15,394 bases of DNA from an uncultured Erysipelotrichaceae bacterium (GTDB lineage: Bacteria > Bacillota_I > Bacilli_A > RF39 > UBA660): the NCBI GenBank assembly GCA_902803795.1, contig CADCRC010000021.1, positions 1 through 15,394 of the forward strand, written 5' to 3'. The notes beneath the pieces were generated by a model, which was not told where the DNA came from, searched no databases, and was given only the letters and a program-made list of their open reading frames with translations. How positions within the stretch are numbered: position 1 is the first letter of the stretch; each line of letters opens with the position of its first letter. Shown here piece by piece: positions 14,401 to 15,394 of this stretch. A program made the position numbers and the translations under genes.

Positions 14401-15394
14401 CACTAAAATCAATGTCATTAGTAAGTTTGTAATTTTCAGGGAATTCTTGACTTACTCCTTGCCAATCCTGATAACTTGATAATGTTTTATAAAATTGAAG
14501 ATTAATTTTTATTGTTTTATTATATAATTTTTCTTTTCCATTTGCATCTTTATAATAAACACCTGTTAATGAATATGAATCTAGTGCTCTATCGGTTGTT
14601 CCATCTGTATCTGTTCCAGAATCTAAAACACCTACTTTTACACTTACATATGTTTGACCATCACTTGTTGAAATAGAACGTGTATTAATTATAGATATAT
14701 AATCAAATTTAATTCTTGTCACTTCTAAATTATCTGGGTTATCTAACCATAATATGATATCTGCTGTATTATCTGCTGCAGGTGTACTTATTTCACTATT
14801 AATAATATCAAATATTTCTTTTTCCAGTTTATTATCTACTTGATTTGGTAATAATTCTCCAGTGTCATTATTTTTTAATTTAGGTAGTATTTTTGTTTGC
14901 AGTTTAGAATAGTCAAAATTGTCTTGGAATTGTATTAGGTCATGATATGTTTCTAAAGTAAATATATCTTCCTCTGATATGATTAAATCACTTGTTGCAT
15001 TACCTACTACATAACCATAATATTTTTGTTTATCCCAAGCATATGTATTTGCTGGATTTGTTAAGGCATTTCCAACTGTTCTATGAATATTTTCGCCTGA
15101 ATATGTTGAGTATATTGAACCTAAAACTAATGTATTTGATATATTTTCATTAGTAGATAATCCTACAATACCTCCTACATAATCTAATTGAGTTGATATA
15201 TCAACTTTGCTCCATGCTTTAGATATTGTACATGATGAGTAACCTACAATTCCACCTGTATATGAAGAGTTGGATTCTATTTTACCTGTTGAATAAACAT
15301 TTTCAATATTTCCATCTGCCATTTGTCCTACTATTCCACCTAATCCATATGTTGAAATTGAATCAGTTATACTTATATCAACATCTTGGCTAAA
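11435..15394 (-). CDS. Giant GLUG-repeat surface protein, C-terminal membrane anchor (N-terminus off window)
   Basis: The frame is open to the right edge; 1319 residues are visible, no start codon is needed inside the window, and the true N-terminus is missing. GLUG repeats (GGxVG-type cores, beta-solenoid-like, known from IgA1 protease/Zmp-type surface proteins) occur in two blocks: residues 17-80 and about 450-758. Residues about 145-300 link them as a beta-rich segment with WLDNPDNLEVTRIKFDYISI and, near 310-345, ENYKLTNDIDFSDKTT, similar to the lead-in of other GLUG proteins. After block 2 are predicted beta-sandwich or Ig-like segments (about 840-945) and a further beta-rich, Asn/Lys-rich region to about 1280. 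The end is a membrane helix (about 1291-1309) and a KMIRTLKNRS tail. No LPXTG motif and no HExxH zinc-peptidase motif are visible, so a protease function is unsupported. Probable role: adhesion or a surface layer. Confidence 0.88.
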   Translation of the reverse strand, partial: FSQDVDISITDSISTYGLGGIVGQMADGNIENVYSTGKIESNSSYTGGIVGYSSCTISKAWSKVDISTQLDYVGGIVGLSTNENISNTLVLGSIYSTYSGENIHRTVGNALTNPANTYAWDKQKYYGYVVGNATSDLIISEEDIFTLETYHDLIQFQDNFDYSKLQTKILPKLKNNDTGELLPNQVDNKLEKEIFDIINSEISTPAADNTADIILWLDNPDNLEVTRIKFDYISIINTRSISTSDGQTYVSVKVGVLDSGTDTDGTTDRALDSYSLTGVYYKDANGKEKLYNKTIKINLQFYKTLSSYQDWQGVSQEFPENYKLTNDIDFSDKTTINNNVKFSRLEGQDNGYTISGIKLTNNTSNYALINVLTTYMSNVTFDNIEITSTAGGNYQNIIKINFAEIDNVNFTNIKIIAPKASYVSIIGRNRGANITNINLDNCEMKGVSYVAGFIAHSLNYSTANITANNMNIYGTTRYIGGVIGSKDYSYPAVDFNYTITNVDVTGQTDVGGGFGYGGANYSTLTHSTVHGLAGGEYIGGFAGRNSIRYATNINANDVHVFAESNNRVGGLFGWTYDVKYAYLKDAEVHQYGVDKIYVGGMTGARGYSYSYVGITNVKVENQGMGTGGLYGYLTDGISYYAYANNVEVIGQERTGGIVGYGVTYRLYHNIVNAKVSGTNYVGGAAGFTEKVDDTNSSLSSIAYGTIIANCEVTGNNFVGGFTGYAPEQLTDKFFYNNIIVGNFKSTAENSRIGIVSGFDDIFSNSVPRMYIYQYNKYNERYVSTYISNDYPIPAANIITLENLKTQSFYTSRTMTTTYWDFSLLSTNHFPRIKPIEENQLSIPLPTGTSVTYGIYGAKLKRTYTNELVELPNYNIYPSDIHTINIDFDKTDEYAYLEIYQDGIKKIETNILNRTYSFDYNFKNNIKIVISDGINTKEMTYKPEDLINELSVYNKIYAYIYKDKLKGNIKTTDNKVINLYENKALLDNLDVYNMETGKIISSNNKFDIKLVSTKPLYEFKYNDSIIKTFYDYSIVSNDSGDAYYDYMMIVKNGKLKIIDSELKIKRDSIIIDNYSNREFETVLGLDGIIYNIKNKIVFPKNISNKNIVNMSNNINSNSNIAIILYKNGRAVVFNYTTGKIINETIASKKVNIVDYIKDTTETSSITPFSKESFENYNKTQNLVETLEKKPIVSGNNNKYINKVELDKKSIKGDNYIVYYDSTLKDYKIFNESDIINKDNSYKEDDIQEGVIINKQESEKLISENDKILSNIDLVNIYMNESIFTDILTIDSLYIFAGILFSIITSLFIWFKMIRTLKNRS
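13121..14047 (-). repeat. GLUG repeat block 2 inside the surface protein
   Basis: About eleven GG-core units at steps of mostly 27-31 residues: AGFIAHS, IGGVIGSK, VGGGFGYGG, IGGFAGRN, VGGLFGWT, VGGMTGARG, TGGLYGYL, TGGIVGYG, VGGAAGFT, VGGFTGYA and a last degenerate RIGIVSGF. Each is followed by an aromatic-rich stretch and a short NVEV- or NAKV-like strand. The units differ widely in DNA sequence, so they are old repeats and not recent copies. Confidence 0.8.
15155..15346 (-). repeat. GLUG repeat block 1 inside the surface protein
   Basis: Three clear units: GLGGIVGQM, TGGIVGYS and VGGIVGLS, spaced about 29 and 27 residues apart, followed by degenerate RTVGNAL and YGYVVGN units. The block probably continues beyond the window edge. 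Confidence 0.78.

Noticed and set aside
11435..15394. Zinc metalloprotease (Zmp/IgA1 protease) identity for the GLUG protein
   Set aside because: GLUG motifs are shared with those proteases, but no HExxH motif and no peptidase domain are visible, and the C-terminus is a membrane anchor. The missing N-terminus could still change this.
1..15394. CRISPR array, insertion sequence, integrase, toxin-antitoxin or phage genes
   Set aside because: I saw no regularly spaced direct repeats, no transposase or recombinase motifs and no terminal inverted repeats. The repeats seen are protein-level GLUG units or short AT palindromes.

Overview
The window is about three-quarters A+T. Gene order, codon use, a T-box riboswitch, bacillus-type PheS/PheT and MreC/MreD point to a low-GC Firmicute, probably one of the AT-rich Bacilli lineages near the Mollicutes. 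TGA is used as a stop (for example at the ends of the Alg14-like, small membrane and GLUG genes) and Trp is encoded by TGG, so the code is standard, not mycoplasma-like. All genes except the aquaporin are on the minus strand, so the description below runs from high to low coordinates.

15394-10857: a cell-surface pair. The first gene is a very large GLUG-repeat protein, cut off by the window edge, with two repeat blocks and a C-terminal membrane anchor. Five bases downstream is a 190-residue protein with one N-terminal membrane segment and an extracytoplasmic domain.

10856-5041: a consensus-like promoter, a tRNA-Phe T-box (specifier TTC) with its terminator, then pheS, pheT, radC, mreC and mreD in close succession, followed by a tRNA-Ala gene that has its own near-consensus promoter and an intrinsic terminator. 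No strong terminator is visible between pheS and the tRNA, so readthrough is possible. mreB is not present between radC and mreC, where many Firmicutes carry it. The tRNA-Ala has C instead of the nearly invariant U at position 33.

4986-4121: a well-formed promoter drives a 46-residue, lysine-rich protein gene. It converges on an AqpZ-like aquaporin gene, and the two share a terminator hairpin.

3949-1: a promoter, then a gene encoding NusB fused to a NUDIX hydrolase, xseA, xseB (exonuclease VII), a small three-helix membrane protein, an Alg14/Alg13-like glycosyltransferase pair, and the start of a GT2 glycosyltransferase. Genes overlap or are separated by fewer than 30 bases throughout, consistent with one operon that joins transcription antitermination and DNA processing genes to surface glycan or glycolipid synthesis.

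The best candidates for something new are the NusB-NUDIX fusion, the 46-residue basic protein, the GLUG protein with its small membrane partner, and the C33 tRNA-Ala. No CRISPR array, insertion sequence, transposase, integrase or phage gene is visible.
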